From positions 1,116,001 to 1,180,000 of the forward strand of contig JADWQD010000013.1 of NCBI GenBank assembly GCA_016110215.1: a DNA stretch of 64,000 nucleotides, given 5' to 3'. The translations under genes and the position numbers were made by a program. Of the stretch, positions 46,829 to 59,258 are shown piece after piece; within the stretch, counting starts at the first letter, position 1; the number at the start of each line of letters is the position of its first letter. The notes beneath the pieces were generated by a model. That model was not told where the DNA came from and did not search any database. It was given only the letters and a program-made list of their open reading frames with translations. Origin of the DNA: Capronia americana (taxonomy: Eukaryota; Ascomycota; Eurotiomycetes; Chaetothyriales; Herpotrichiellaceae).

Positions 46829-47089
46829 ATGTCATCCATAGCAGAGCCCCCTCGCCATAAACAAGTGAGACGCCCCAGGATCTCGTCAGGCCCGACGATG
46901 ATTGCCAGTCTCGTCTCCCCCGTCGACAGGATGCCGATAGCGTCAAGCAGTGGACGTCCTCACCCCATGGAAGTGCTGGGTCCGAACGGGGAAGGAAGCA
47001 ACGGTGGGTACTCACTCAGCCTTGTTATAGTCGTGGTGATGGCAGTCGTGGCAGTTGTGTGTATTATCTCAGCGGCATCTGCTCCGTAG
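46829..47089 (+). CDS. possible small tail-anchored membrane protein
   Basis: An 86-codon frame: a basic, Pro/Ser-rich first part (MSSIAEPPRHKQVRRPRISSG) and a C-terminal hydrophobic helix of about 20 residues (SLSLVIVVVMAVVAVVCII) ending six residues before the stop. This is the layout of a tail-anchored or single-pass small protein. The preceding bases are pyrimidine-rich and the start context is acceptable. No family is recognised. A GTAGGT donor-like word overlaps the stop codon, so the true product could be longer through splicing. It may also be a chance frame; minus-strand frames overlap it. Confidence 0.35.
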   Translation: MSSIAEPPRHKQVRRPRISSGPTMIASLVSPVDRMPIASSSGRPHPMEVLGPNGEGSNGGYSLSLVIVVVMAVVAVVCIISAASAP

Positions 47090-50000
47090 GTTCTGTCTAT
47101 ATAGTATGTTATATCCTGGCCCAAACTAAGCAGCTTACTCTTCTTGCGATGTGATGCGATGCCATCCCATGCCATGCTGTGCGATGTGCAAGGGGTCCAT
47201 GTCTGCGATCGCCCGGTCTTTTCATCCCACACTACGACTCTGTATGTATGTACTTAGTGGTCGAGGTCCAGGGAAAGGAAGAAGCTTCTCCTTTGATTGT
47301 GATCTTCTCTTGTTCCACCCAAGTCCGTCAGATGGGTGTCTCATTCCTGAGCGTGTTTTCCCGTGTTTTCCCTCAATGTGATGTGGTCTGGTCTCGTGGG
47401 ATAGGACGGGGTGGAGCAGCGGTGGTGTAGGCTTGCCAGCTCCCAGGGAGGGTGTTCGATCTCATCACTGGACGGACACTGGAGTCAGGTTCTTGGAAAT
47501 TGCAGGACGACTGATCTGTTCCGACGACTCGGGCACTTCTGGCATTCTGAGGTATCGTTAGGTAGGTTAAGGTGGTGACCAGCAGGGCTGCATTCCCGGG
47601 AGGGTTTTGCAGGTGTGTAAGTTCCTTCTCATTTCATGCGTGTCCTATAGTGTAAAGCGATTGACTTCGTCAAAGCTCGCAGGCCTGGCTTCTGGCCGGA
47701 GAAGAAGGAGGAGTCGGCGCGAGGAGGACGAGAATAAACTTGCTGGTCGCGGTGTTGCAGTGATGTCTCCTCCACCAGGTCTACCCGACCGTCCATGGGG
47801 TGTAGCAGTGGTGTGAACGAAGGTGTCCTCAGCGAGATTCAGGAGACAAGCGAAATCGAGAAGATTGTTTGGATAGTGTAGCGACCGTGGCCGGACGTCT
47901 CCTCAAGTGTCATTCCTGCTGTTGATTCGAGGATTATGCCCATGCAGCTAAAAATCTCTGGCAACTGCCGAAATGATTCAGGGTAGTTCAGGAGATTGCG
48001 GGACAGTTCCTTTCATGCACACAGAGGGAGGGGGAGAGAGAGTATGCGAGATGAGAGAAAGCGTCGAGAGGTGCGATTGACTCGGACGCAGGAGCCAGGA
48101 GTATGCACTCACGGCCAAAGACCCAACAAAGGAAGGTGACAGCGCTTGCAGACGGGGTAGGTGCGAATGTTGGGGAGGAACAAAGAACGGAATGTGCGTA
48201 TGTGGAAGTGATGGTATTGTGGTTTATCGGGGAGAAAGCGCCAATAAGGGTAGGGGGATGCCTGCGAAATCTTCCCTGCGCGGCCGCCAGAATTCTCCCC
48301 ATGCCGTTCGAAAATCTCCCCCCGGTTAATTCACGATGGAGCTCTGCACACATGCAGAGATCAAGATCCCTTGCGTTCAGAAAACTGAACGCTGTCAGAC
48401 TCGGTCAGACAGGAAACTTCTGGATCAAGTGCCTCATCGACAGATGATTGGTGATCTGGATAGAAGCCGTTATACACGGCAGCGGGTAGGGCGGAGGCGG
48501 CGGTTACATGGAGAAGTGCAGCACACATGGAAGAAGGGGATTCGCAGGACCACAAATCAAACAGAATTCAACCTCCGAGGCCTCCTTTCCCTATAGTGGA
48601 GGCGTACAGGGCTCCAGGATGGAGGACTGTTGCTTTGTTCAACCACGTCTGCTGGGGTGGATCTCTGGATGTCGCGGTTCATCTTCCTAATGCATCGAGC
48701 ACGAGGGTGATGTGCTAATGAAATCACCTCTCAACCATGTTCACCAAGTGGCCAGTTGACTTGGAGACGCGGTACGGTAGCCAGTGATCGCGCAGAGAGG
48801 AAGATGAGAGAATTGTGGAACGTCAGAGATCTGGCAAGTAGCTCACCAGACTGACACAGTTCAATGCCTGCCTTTGCCCATGACTATGCCATTGGCTCGT
48901 CGTAGGGGACCAAGATTGTCGAGAATACGCGGATGGACGGTCCGATAGCCGTCGAGCAAAGTTAGAGCTCCTCACTCCTCACATGTGCTCTGTCTGGGGA
49001 TGTCGATACTGTGAATGACAGGCTGCGAACGCAAGGTGCGCCCGTGTAGAGTACATGGCAATCAGCATCGTTGAACACCATGCAGTCTTCGAAGCGAGAG
49101 CATGTCTTCACTAGTCTGGAAAGTGTCGGCCTGAGGCACCCAATGATTTCCTGACCATTCTAGCTTGAGAGAAGGGAGGTCCCCAAAGGCCAAACGACGG
49201 GTGTTCATTGGACTCGACCTCTGTTAGCGAGCGTACATAGGGTTGAAGCCGTTGGGTTTCGGGTGCTGGCGCTGCAGCAAATACCATCAGTTCGTAAACA
49301 AAAGGCAGCAATGATAGCAAAAGCTCAGAACCGAGGATGGCGCGGACTGTGGTCGTTGGACCGTTGATAGTGGCCAGGTGGGTAGCTCCAAATTTTCCCA
49401 AGTGAGCGAATCTGTATGATGATTGGCCTGAGCCACACAATGGCGTTTTCCACCTCCTCCCAAGTTGATTGGCTTTCGGGTATCGCCACAATGAGTGCCA
49501 TCGGATATGGAGTACTAGAGCAAGAGCGCGAGCACCGGGTATCGTACCACACAACGCAAAGGGAATCGCTCCGGCCCGGTGAGCTCTTGTTTAACCGCAT
49601 GGTACGACCGTGGTTGGATAAAAAAAGGTGTTTCGGCAGTTTCACCGGCATGCCGCGTGCTCGTACCAGGGTGGTCGAAAGTACCTCCAAGACGTCTATC
49701 TTCCTACAAGGGAGGCAGCTTCAGCAGCTGAAGGACAATCTTTGCCTTGTAAATCTCAAGCAGCGAAACATATTCGGACGCGCCGAGTCGGAGTGCGGTG
49801 GCCTGAGGTCGAGGAAGGAGGCCGTGGACGAGATGGTATGCTGCTCTCTGTAAACGTTCCATTGAGCACACGAGTCGCCGAACAGTGCTTAGCGCAACGT
49901 GTGTACCTGACACTAGCTCAGGAGCGACATGAGCGATTCGGAACACGCAGCGTCCGTACATGTAAAGATTCGGAGCGCGAGAGCTTCAGTGGCAAACCTG

Positions 50001-53000
50001 GGTCCCCTAAGAAGTCTGGATCAGCGTCTTGGTTAGGTCAGGTACGAGTCACGCCAGTCGGATGGCTACCGCAGTTCGAGTGGAAGTCAAGTGACGTGTC
50101 TCAGTCTCTCTTCTACCAGTAGCCAGTCGATAGATCCTGGCAATTCTAATCCTGGCATACGCAACAGCAAATGAGTACGCGGCGAGGTCGCCTGTGGAGT
50201 GCCAACGTTCGCGTACTATTTTGGCTTCTGCAGCCGTTGCGACGATGAGAACAAATAATGGAGGCGGCAGAAACATGCCGCAGGTCGTGGTGAGACCCAT
50301 TGGGTACGTCTACCGGCCATCGAACTGATCAGCGAGCGATAGGCAGGAAATGGAAATGATAACCCGGAGTGGCCATGAAGAAATGACGGTCGCGAGAACT
50401 GATGTTGGAATTAACAAACCCTACGCGCCAAGCCGATGACGTAGTTCGGCAACGCTCGAAAGTTTTTCCATGCCGTCAGCGCTATTCCGTTTTCGGACAA
50501 GGGAAATTCAGAATTCGCATCATGTCCCCATTAATTGCGACAAAACTGGCGTGGGAACCTGACCCGAGATCCTGGAGAAAAGCCAGTTGCTCAGCCACAA
50601 CCAGGGTCTGACCAGTCATCCAGGCTCGAGCGTCTCGGATCTTCTCGACACCTCACCATCGGCCGTCTCCACAAGATCGGCATATGCTGTAAAAACTCGT
50701 TGTCGCCACCTGCCGCCGGGCGGCTTGGCCATGAGACATCCAGCAGCCGAGCAAGCTATCACTGATTGACACGATCATCTGGCAAGCCGATCACCATCAC
50801 TACGAGTACTCGTACTGGGTGCTTGTGTACCTGCGTTGTTTCTAACAATAGCGAAATCGTGCACGATGATGCCAGCCGCCGTCATCGGATGTGGCGGAGA
50901 AGCACAAACAGCCCACCCGGCAATTGGAATTTGTTTAATGACTCCCAACAGACGCTTCCTGCCTGGAGCGACATGAGCCACTGTTCTAATGATCCTCGGC
51001 CAGTGCGGTGGACGAGATCAAAAAGCAACACAAGATTCCTTCAATCGGCCAGTGTAGACAATTGTGTACCGTGTACCAGCGTCCGTGCTCGTTCGTCCAC
51101 TTTTTCACCGTCCCACAGCAATGGTCAGCTCCTCCCACGAGGGTTTAGCGGGAGGCTAACGAGACATTTTCTCTTGATCTGCGATGATTGACCATCTGTC
51201 GCATTAGTTTTGGATTGACACGACGCTTCACCCTTGTCGAAGATGAATGTCTTGCGTATGTTGCCTGTCGCAGGAAGATCTCTACTGTTCTAAGGTAGTG
51301 TGACTCAGCGCATGCGATTGCAGGTAGCAAAATGGGAGCAGACTAGACGACAGGATGAATGGTACCCAGTACCCGTACGAGGCTGGTTGTAAGATGGGAG
51401 TTCCAGAACGCCGCAGAAGCCGGGCAGTGGGGAGCAAGCCTCGGCTGCGTGGCCTTCTTCCTGGAAATGTGGCTTGCCTATCACCTAGTAGCTTGTGAAA
51501 AGATATCCGTCGCTGTAGCTTCAGCCCGAACTCCACACGGTCCAGAACGTCCCAGATCCATCCCCCCATTGTTGGCAGCTCAGCTGCAAAATAGGTTCGT
51601 ATCGACTTGTTAGACAGGATGCATCTTGCTTCTTACCATATTGTGCGTGTACGGCGCTGACGAGAAACGAGCTTGCGCTCCAAGTGGGACAGAGCCAGGG
51701 GCTTGCAGGCCCATCCAAATAAGCGATGGGCACGCAACACGGTGTCTCTACCAAATCAGAGACGAGAACAGAAGTGCTGTTCAAATGTCGCCACAATAGA
51801 TTCCTGCAGTGTCGTCTTGGTCCTTCTGTACCCAGTGCCGAGTACCCAGTACATGCGAAAATTGGGTCGGTCATGGCGTCCGAAAGCAGACGGGAACACA
51901 GCCACTCCTCGCCCCGAGTCCATCTCCGGTCGACCCACCCTCAGGCCTAGCGACAATCTATACTGTGTACATCGCACCTTGCTGTGCTTTTGATACGACC
52001 GTGGCGAGGAGTTCAATTCCGGCGCTGTGCAGGAAAGAGGCTTGCCTTCAGCCACTGCAGCTTCTGGTCTAACGGTAAGGGAGCCTTCCCACGCCTGATC
52101 GACTCCCCGTTCAGAGGGGGGGTTGCTGCCATTGCTGCAACTCCGCCATACCCACAGCTGCTCCTTCCAGGCCTTGGGTATCGCATCCAAGATCCGGACC
52201 AATTAAGCCCTCCCAGCTTCCCTATCAGCCCACCGGTCGACGCTGCAGTTCGCGACCGGAAATTCCCCTTTCAAATGCTGCGTTCGTCGCCATTCTGCGT
52301 GTCGATTCTGTCAGACTATCCACCCGGGCACTTTGTTCAGGCTCGAGCATCGCAATACCGTTGGCCTCTCCGTCAGTCCTGATCATCTTCCACCTCGACC
52401 AGGGCTCCATCCCGGCTATTCCCAATCACACTTTTACGGTTCATTTTGGCCACCGACTGCAGTGGACCCTGGCGCCGTTGTCGAATTTTACTTGCCATGT
52501 CCCAAAGGCCTTAGTACATTGTGCGTCGCTATCCCCGCCAGTCATTAGCATCCATGCTACTGAGGCCAGATATGAGACACGGTTGGGCGTGACTCCCCTT
52601 CTTAACCATCACTTCTCTTCACCGCACGCCCACTAGACCAATGATTCTACGAAGCTGCCGTTGGACACTGCCACGAAGCGAACAGCGTTCCTCTTCTAGC
52701 CCTGTGAAACACCCAGATCACCCCTGTCGGCCACGTTCACTTCCAAATTTGGCGCCGACCTGTGTGTTTCACTTCCCTTCTTGAACAGACGAACGAGCGA
52801 GAGCAATTCTCAACAGAATCCTCTTGACAACCAACAAGAGCACCCGGATCTCTCTCGATCCGTGCTCAGCCTGCTGCTCAGTTCGATTAAGATCGACTCT
52901 CCTACATACCTAGCCTAGGTATACCTATTTGAGGTACTCTCTTTTGGCGCTTAATCGGCTGTCTCACCATCGAGCAAAATGGACTGACTGATGGCTGTCT

Positions 53001-53050
53001 TCTGGGTCCAGCATTACTACACACTCCCTATTATATTTGAGGATTTCGGA
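47090..53050. other. 6-kb gene-poor region upstream of the YTH gene
   Basis: I find no frame over 164 codons and none with family features, on either strand. Frames such as 48103-48447, 49628-50122 and 51756-52202 overlap others in opposite strands and have non-protein composition. Local features are a gatgcgatgccatcccatgccatgctg repeat-like patch near 47150, a near-palindrome TACCTAGCCTAGGTA near 52910-52924, and a pyrimidine-biased stretch from about 52590 that may be the start of the YTH transcript. Long leaders, a non-coding RNA or an enhancer-like upstream region are all possible. Confidence 0.5.
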
Positions 53051-55111
53051 ATGGGTGATGAACCTCCACTTCGACAAAATCCCATATCGCAAGCGAGCGA
53101 CGAGCAATCCGCAAAAGGTATGCGCTGTACTGCGAACGACCGCGGTAATTCACCTAGTTGACTTTATCAGATCGATCTTTACCCTCTGGTGCCACCAGCT
53201 CGGCGCCTGGACAGCCATCCAACATGGAGTTCGAATCGTATCCTCGAGCGCATTTCCCAATGAGCAACTTTGCGAGTACCGGAACGCTGGACATGTCGAC
53301 CATGGCTGCCGCCTTGCCCGATTATCAAATGCGACAGTTCCAGCAACAACCGTACACTCAGCACTACCAGTCACCCAGTGCTCCCAACCCGTCCATGATG
53401 TACCAATACCACCAAGGCGCGCAGTTTGCCGGCCAGGCTGCCGCAAATCCCAGCCATTCGTTTGCGCAGCAATATCCATCGCCGTTTGTTCAGGCCGCGC
53501 CCGCACGACAGCAGCCGGGAGCAGGCTACTCACATTATGTCCCGAACACAGGACTTCCGGGTGGCCCGCAGCCCTTCCAAAACCAGTCTTTTCTTCTGCA
53601 TCATTCTGGGACGGCAAGCCAGCACCATCAACAGCAGCAGCAGCAGCAGCCTCATTTCCCACAGCCTCATGCATCTTCAGCTTACGGTGTGCCGTATGGG
53701 ACTGGGATGGCATCTGGCTATGCGCTTCCACAACTGCGGCTGGACAATAGTATGGCACAGATTCAAACCTCGAACGTTTATCCACAGCTGAACCCCCAAG
53801 GTATGGAGGCACTCCTCTCACGCAGGCTCCCCCAATGACTGACGTTTGTGACACGCACAGCCGTGAGAAGAAGCAGCTCAAACTCGTCCCTGCAGACCTC
53901 GGCGCTCAGGGGGCCGCCCAGGAAGCCCAAGCAGTCTGGCCATGCGCTTTGGGTCGGAAATTTGCCACCGGCAACGCATATAATCGACCTCAAAGACCAT
54001 TTCTCGAGAGATGCGACAGAAGACATCGAGAGTGTCTTTCTCATCTCCAAGAGCAACTGTGCTTTTGTGAATTATCGGACCGAAGCCAGTTGTGCAGCTG
54101 CCATGACCCGCTTCCACGACTCCAGGTTCCAAGGCGTGCGATTAGTCTGCCGGCTCCGACGGGGAAGTGCTTCCACGGCGACCCCGACGCAAACTATGGC
54201 ACAGCAGCCGGCGCCAGTTGAAGATGGCGAAACAGCCGAAGTCGGCGGCAAAGACGCCGCAGTAATTGACACGACAATAACTGCGGAGCCTGATCCGATC
54301 GGGAAGGTCAAGGAGAGGTTCTTTGTTGTGAAGAGCTTGACTGTGGAGGACCTGGAGCGTAGTGTCGTCAGTGGAATATGGGCCACGCAGGCTCATAACG
54401 AAGTTGCCTTGAACAACGCTTACCAGGTAAGACTGCCGGTTTGAAACTCATTACCACGAAGCTGACCGAGGACAGACTGCCGAGAACGTCTATCTGGTCT
54501 TTTCCGCGAACAAGTCTGGCGAGTATTTTGGTTATGCTCGGATGGAGTCTGCCATCGACGACGAGTCGATCACCAATGTCGAAATCCAGCCGCGGCCAGA
54601 GGCACCAGAGCCGAGCCCGGCTGATCTCCCTTTGACCATACCGACGCCAGCCACCGCGACAGCGCCGAAAGGACGCATCATTGACGATTCGGCGCGAGGG
54701 ACGATCTTTTGGGAGGCCGACACAGCTACGAAAGAGAAAGAAGAGCAACACACGGACGAAGAGGCCGGGAACGTGTCAGGCGAAGGTTACGAATCAGCCA
54801 GCCCAGGCGCTCCGCAAACTTTCGGAAAGCCTTTCAAGATCAGGTGGATGTCCACCGATCGCCTGCCGTTCTACCGGACAAGAGGTCTCCGAAATCCATT
54901 GAACGCCAACCGCGAGGTGAAGATTGCCCGCGATGGCACCGAGATCGAGTCCAGTGTTGGCCGCCGGTTGGTCAACATGTTCCACCGTCCTGCAGGGCCG
55001 TCTACAAGTCCTGGGGTGACTCGACCACCACAACCTCCTCCAGGACCTATGGGTGGGTTCATGTCTCCTCATGGCGCAGCGCCAGGAGGCATGTACGGGA
55101 GGAGCTACTGA
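53051..55111 (+). CDS. RRM plus YTH-domain RNA-binding protein (m6A-reader candidate)
   Basis: Four exons, 53051-53117, 53171-53800, 53861-54426 and 54476-55111, give 632 residues. Residues 1-255 are disordered and Gln/Pro/Tyr-rich with a Q7 tract. An RRM spans about 260-335 (HALWVGNLPP, then SNCAFVNYRTEASC). The YTH domain begins near 384 (RFFVVKSLTVEDLERSVVSGIWATQ) and continues with ENVYLVFSANKSGEYFGYARM. It is then interrupted by about 95 low-complexity residues before KPFKIRWMSTDRLPF and LRNPLNANREVKIARDGTEI. Trp406 and Trp545 sit where the m6A-binding aromatic cage is in YTHDC1-type domains. YTH proteins bind m6A RNA or, as fission-yeast Mmi1, meiotic DSR RNA. The C-terminus is Gly/Pro-rich. 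The first exon (MGDEPPLRQNPISQASDE) joins in phase. Confidence 0.93.
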
Positions 55112-55505
55112 TTTTTTACTTCGACATTGTTCTTTTGTACAGCTTCGCTACTGCGATGTTTCATGTTTGTACGATGACATGACGCCACGACAAGAAAAGC
55201 AAGTGGAACGGCATTTCCAAGCAACGATAATGGGGGCGGGGCACCCGGTGATGACTTCCAAGAACATTTCTTTTGATCACAGCACACGACACACGAGCTT
55301 GGCAGGCCAAGCCTTCTTCTCCAATCCTTCTTGGATAGGCTGTTTTAATGACCGTCACGGAGTTGAGGAAAGGCTGGGAGGGGGCAGGTTGGCGACGTAG
55401 AAGTGACCAAGGGCGGGAGAGCGTGTCCGTAGAAGGAATACATGATGCACGGGTTATGTCTCATTGCCAGAGGGCCCACGGGTTGACAGTGCCATAGGTC
55501 CGGAA
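55112..55505. other. 3' flanks of the convergent YTH and tautomerase genes
   Basis: 394 bp between two convergent stop codons. No gene is seen. Confidence 0.6.
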
Positions 55506-56160
55506 TCATCCATGAGTTGCTGAATCAAGTTCGTGGATCAATTCCACGAAGTCTTCGTCCCCCGCCGCCGCCAATCGTCTAAACTCGTCCATGTTGGACG
55601 CGAGCCATTGTTCTTCCTCGCCCACCTAAAACAGTCTTTCTTTCAGCAAAGGGGACATCGACAACAACCCGTAGAAGCAGGATGCATCGACATCGACATC
55701 AACATCAACATCGACATTAACATCAGCATCAACATCAAACATGAACATAAAAACGTACCCTCGGCCTAGCAATCCCGCACTCCACAGCCGTAGTCAAAGC
55801 CCCGAGGACCCAAACCGTGCGCAACGCCTGCCCGCTGCCGGCTTCTTCCTTGCCCACGCCCACGACGCGATCCCAAGCTCTGATCAAGTCCCTACAATGC
55901 TCCTCGTACGAGTGCTTGGATCTCTGCCCTCCCTCCTCGGCGGCCGCAGCGGTGGCCCTCGTGCGCAATATCAACCGGTTATACACGGCGCGCTTGCCGC
56001 CGCGGAAGACGGCCTGTCCGCGCGCGTCCGTGTAGCGCACGTTGATGAAGAACTTGGGCGTCTTGAACCGCGTCGAGTGCAAGTCCGTGAAGGCCTTGGC
56101 TAGGGTTTCTTGTTGTTCGTCGGTTAGGGGGGTGATGTGCTCGACGTCGTAGAGGGGCAT
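55506..56160 (-). CDS. tautomerase-fold protein (cis-CaaD / oxalocrotonate tautomerase-like)
   Basis: Two exons, 56160-55759 and 55625-55506, give 173 residues. The sequence starts MPLYDVEHITPLTDEQQETLAKAFTD, so Met removal would expose Pro1, the general base of the tautomerase superfamily. FKTPKFFINVRYTD and the basic NRLILRTR stretch match the fungal Tautomerase_3 type, as does the closing pattern GEEEQWLASNMDEFRRLAAAGDEDFVELIHELD. Members catalyse proton transfers or dehalogenation on small acids; the natural substrate is unknown. An Ala/Glu-rich insertion (TAAAAEEGGQRSKH) lies mid-protein. The 133-nt intron is largely a hexamer repeat. The gene converges on the YTH gene. Confidence 0.9.
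55686..55739 (+). repeat. imperfect (RACATC)n hexamer array in the tautomerase intron
   Basis: About nine consecutive GACATC/AACATC/GACATT/AGCATC units inside the intron 55626-55758 of the tautomerase gene. Confidence 0.9.
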
Positions 56161-59100
56161 TTTTTGTTTGTTTGTTGGGTATGATAGAGACAGTGGGCAA
56201 GTAAGTCTTGATTGCGCACGTACAGGTTGGAGGGTGAATTGTGAAGCGTGGAGTGTTGGTTCTTGTCTGTCTTCCTTCCTTCCTGTGAGCTCGGCTTTAC
56301 CTCGTACGGGGGTATGGAATGGATATAGAAGTATCTACGTATATACGTATGTAAATATATATGTGTGTGTGTGTGAAGCGGGATCTGGTACGATTTAAGA
56401 ATTCAGAGCTGGAGTGTTCTTGATGCACTCGGTATTCCGTGGGGAGCCCAGCGAAGCCCCAAGGCCGATTACTGAACGCCATCAATATTTCGGACTGGTC
56501 ACCGAGCTCACGCGCCCAAGCAGATGGAGTACTACGTACGAGGCAGACACATACCAGGCCTCTTCCCCGGGCGAGCGATATACGAGTAGGTGTCACGACT
56601 ACACACTGCCCTGGTCGCCCTTACTGGAGGACACCGCCGTCTGGACACCGATTGGGGACCGCGTAACGTGGCTTAAGTAAGCGGCCCCTGACGTTGGCGA
56701 ACTCCCTCGTTTCCAATCTTGCACTTAAGTTGCCCGTCCTGTTCCCTCTGTGCCTCTTCATTGTCACATTGTTCATCATGACTGTCGTGCTCGCTGGTTG
56801 TAACCTAGGCCTGTGCGGGGCAAATGGATTAAACTATATGTCTACTAACTTGATTACTACTTACTGACATCTGTCAGAAGAGCACAATTTGATCCGGCCC
56901 GACTTCACTCGAGATCTCCTCGTTCTCGCTCGGGTTGTAGAAATTGGAAATTGTGGGTGAGCAACGAGTGGAGGTGCAGCATGATATGGCATTCCTCCAT
57001 TCTTTTCGCTTTGCTAAAAGGCAAGGCGAATTCATCCCATCACCAACGTCCTCATCTCTTCAGTCTACAATAGTCATCTTCCAGCGTACATGCATGTGCA
57101 TTATCCCCGGCTGGCGGCTCCCTCTTAATTACGGACTCTCAATCCTTCAGATCTGAGACTCACAGTGAATCTAGAGCAAAGTGACAGGGGTTGTGGGAAT
57201 GCAGAACACTCCGCAAGGTACCTTGTCTCGGCCTGGGCTTGCTTCCGCCAAGAAGCTCAGTCCAACGAATGCCGAACTGCAATAAACCCCATCAAAATAC
57301 AATCTGGCGAAGAGACGGGGCTGTCTCAAAGGACTGGAACAGTGCGTCTGTCCCGCCACTGGATTCGAGGCGTCAAGGTCGCAGTAAGAGCGGCGGCGGT
57401 GGCGGCGGCAGCAGCAGAAGCCCAAGCTCTGCGCCGTCGCTTGCAAGGCTGGAGACATGTCTCAACCCCTTCAGGAGATGCCATGTATGCTAACTAGCTG
57501 TTCCTGAGGGCCGAACATTGGGGTGAGGTCCGCTCACAATGAAGAGATCCTGACTGGTAAGTCTATCGATAGTCAACGAACGCCCTTGAACTGCTCGTCG
57601 TTGGCACACCAAAGCAATACCAAGCGAAGCCTTGTTCATTCCATCGCGACCGACAAATATGCCGCATCCGAGTCCTGAACGGGGTTTCGCCAACGTCCGC
57701 CCCAACCCACTACCGATGTACACAAAGCTGACACCACCAGGGATCATACCCTCATGACAGAATAAGCAACCCCGCCTCTCACTCGAATCTGCAACATATT
57801 ACACCCCGGTACGAGGTACATGCTGGCTGAGCCATCACAACCCCGAACAGCATGCTGGGAATTCACTCTGCGACGACCAGCACGTCTATGCTTGCCCGTC
57901 GCACCCAACGAGGGTACTGTCGAGCCGGAGATCCGACCCGACCAAGACTGCACGGTTCCGGTCCGGTTGGCCATCTCGAACGTGTACACGCCAAGCTGTG
58001 TACCCTCACTCAGCCTCGAACGAAGCTTAGAGATTTCGAGGGCCAGAAGGTAAGACAGCATGCACGCCACGCTCCCAACACAATAGATTGTGCCATGGAT
58101 AATGAGTGGTGGTTTGTGGGGGAATCCTAGCCGAAGAAGCAGAAGAATGAAAAGTCCATCCCTAACAGTCAGGCAGACAGGTAGATAGGCAGATAGCTCC
58201 TTGGGAGTATTCTTCCGTGCATTTGTCTTCGCTGCACGAATCCCCGCCACCTCCTTCATCATCGGAGTTATCGATTTGTGACTCTCGACTGTCTCTTGAT
58301 TCTTGACTCCCGACTCTCCACACTTCATGACAGAGACCGATGAACCTGGATCGAGGCCTAAATCCATCGTCGGCTCCCGAGCCAGCCTCGCACCGTGAAA
58401 ACACATTGATCCCGAACTGTGAACACACGGTCGAAGCGCCCTGAAAGGAAAAGGGCAAGGAAATAAGTGCGTTGCTAACATAGTCCATTACTGCCCACGT
58501 TCGGCCATCAACCTTCAACTCTTAGGCTTACTGGTCCCGGAAATCTAGATAGATAATATAGTCCGTCAAGACAGAGATATGGATACATATGACATAGATC
58601 CTCGGAAGTGAGAGTCACGCGCGCCTCGTCCCGCAAGAATGAGTACGCAGGGCCACTAAGAGCTGTATATGTACAGGTACAGTGACAGGTACAGGTCCAG
58701 TGCTCTGCCGAGAAAGAGCGGAGCGGAGCGGGACGGGACAAGTAGGGCGGAGGAGAGTGGAGTGCCAGTTATAGCCGGGATGGGATGGGATGCATGGATG
58801 CATCTCAGCTCCCTGCGGAGACTCTACTGGGGGGCGGAATTGGTGATTTCTTGGGACACACACAGTCGACTGTATCTCCGAACTTCTGGCATGAGTTCTT
58901 CGAACGTTGGTCCGGTTTGTGGTTCTTTGAAGCTGTGGGTATATTGCAACAGAAGCTCGGCGCAGCGGATCAAGGCTCTGATCAATTCAATTTGAGGCGG
59001 AAACAGAATCCAGCAGAACTTGACAAGGTAACTAACCGGGTATCTCCTCGCGTAAACGGTAAATGATCGGCATTGTGCCTACATTTTCCTGCTGTTCTAG

Positions 59101-59258
59101 AGGACCTGCTATTCACACACTGGGCGTACTATAACCCCAGATGCTCATACTGCTGAGAGCAGCACGAACGCCACATGATTGACCGCCGTTGCCATGCCGT
59201 CCGTGCCATGCCGTGCCTTGCCAGGCAATACTCTTGGGATATCTCATGAACCAATTCA
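56161..59258. other. 3.1-kb intergenic region
   Basis: Promoter of the tautomerase gene and 3' flank of the ZIP gene, with little between. The longest frame (57744-58481, minus, 245 codons) shows no domain, has frameshifted-looking composition and is not accepted. There is a TG tract near 56362, a GGCGGCGGTGGCGGCGGCAG patch near 57391-57412, and CTGCCATGCCGTCCGTGCCATGCCGTGCC-like repeats near 59193-59220. Confidence 0.5.
56362..56375 (+). repeat. TG dinucleotide tract
   Basis: Seven TG units preceded by an alternating TA-rich stretch of tacgtatgtaaatatatat type. Confidence 0.8.

Noticed and set aside
49628..50122. 164-codon plus frame in the gene-poor region
   Set aside because: No motif, no plausible start context, and competing frames of similar length on the other strand.
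57744..58481. 245-codon minus-strand frame between the tautomerase and ZIP genes
   Set aside because: No domain or family pattern, composition unlike the neighbouring proteins, and several plus-strand frames overlap it; treated as chance.
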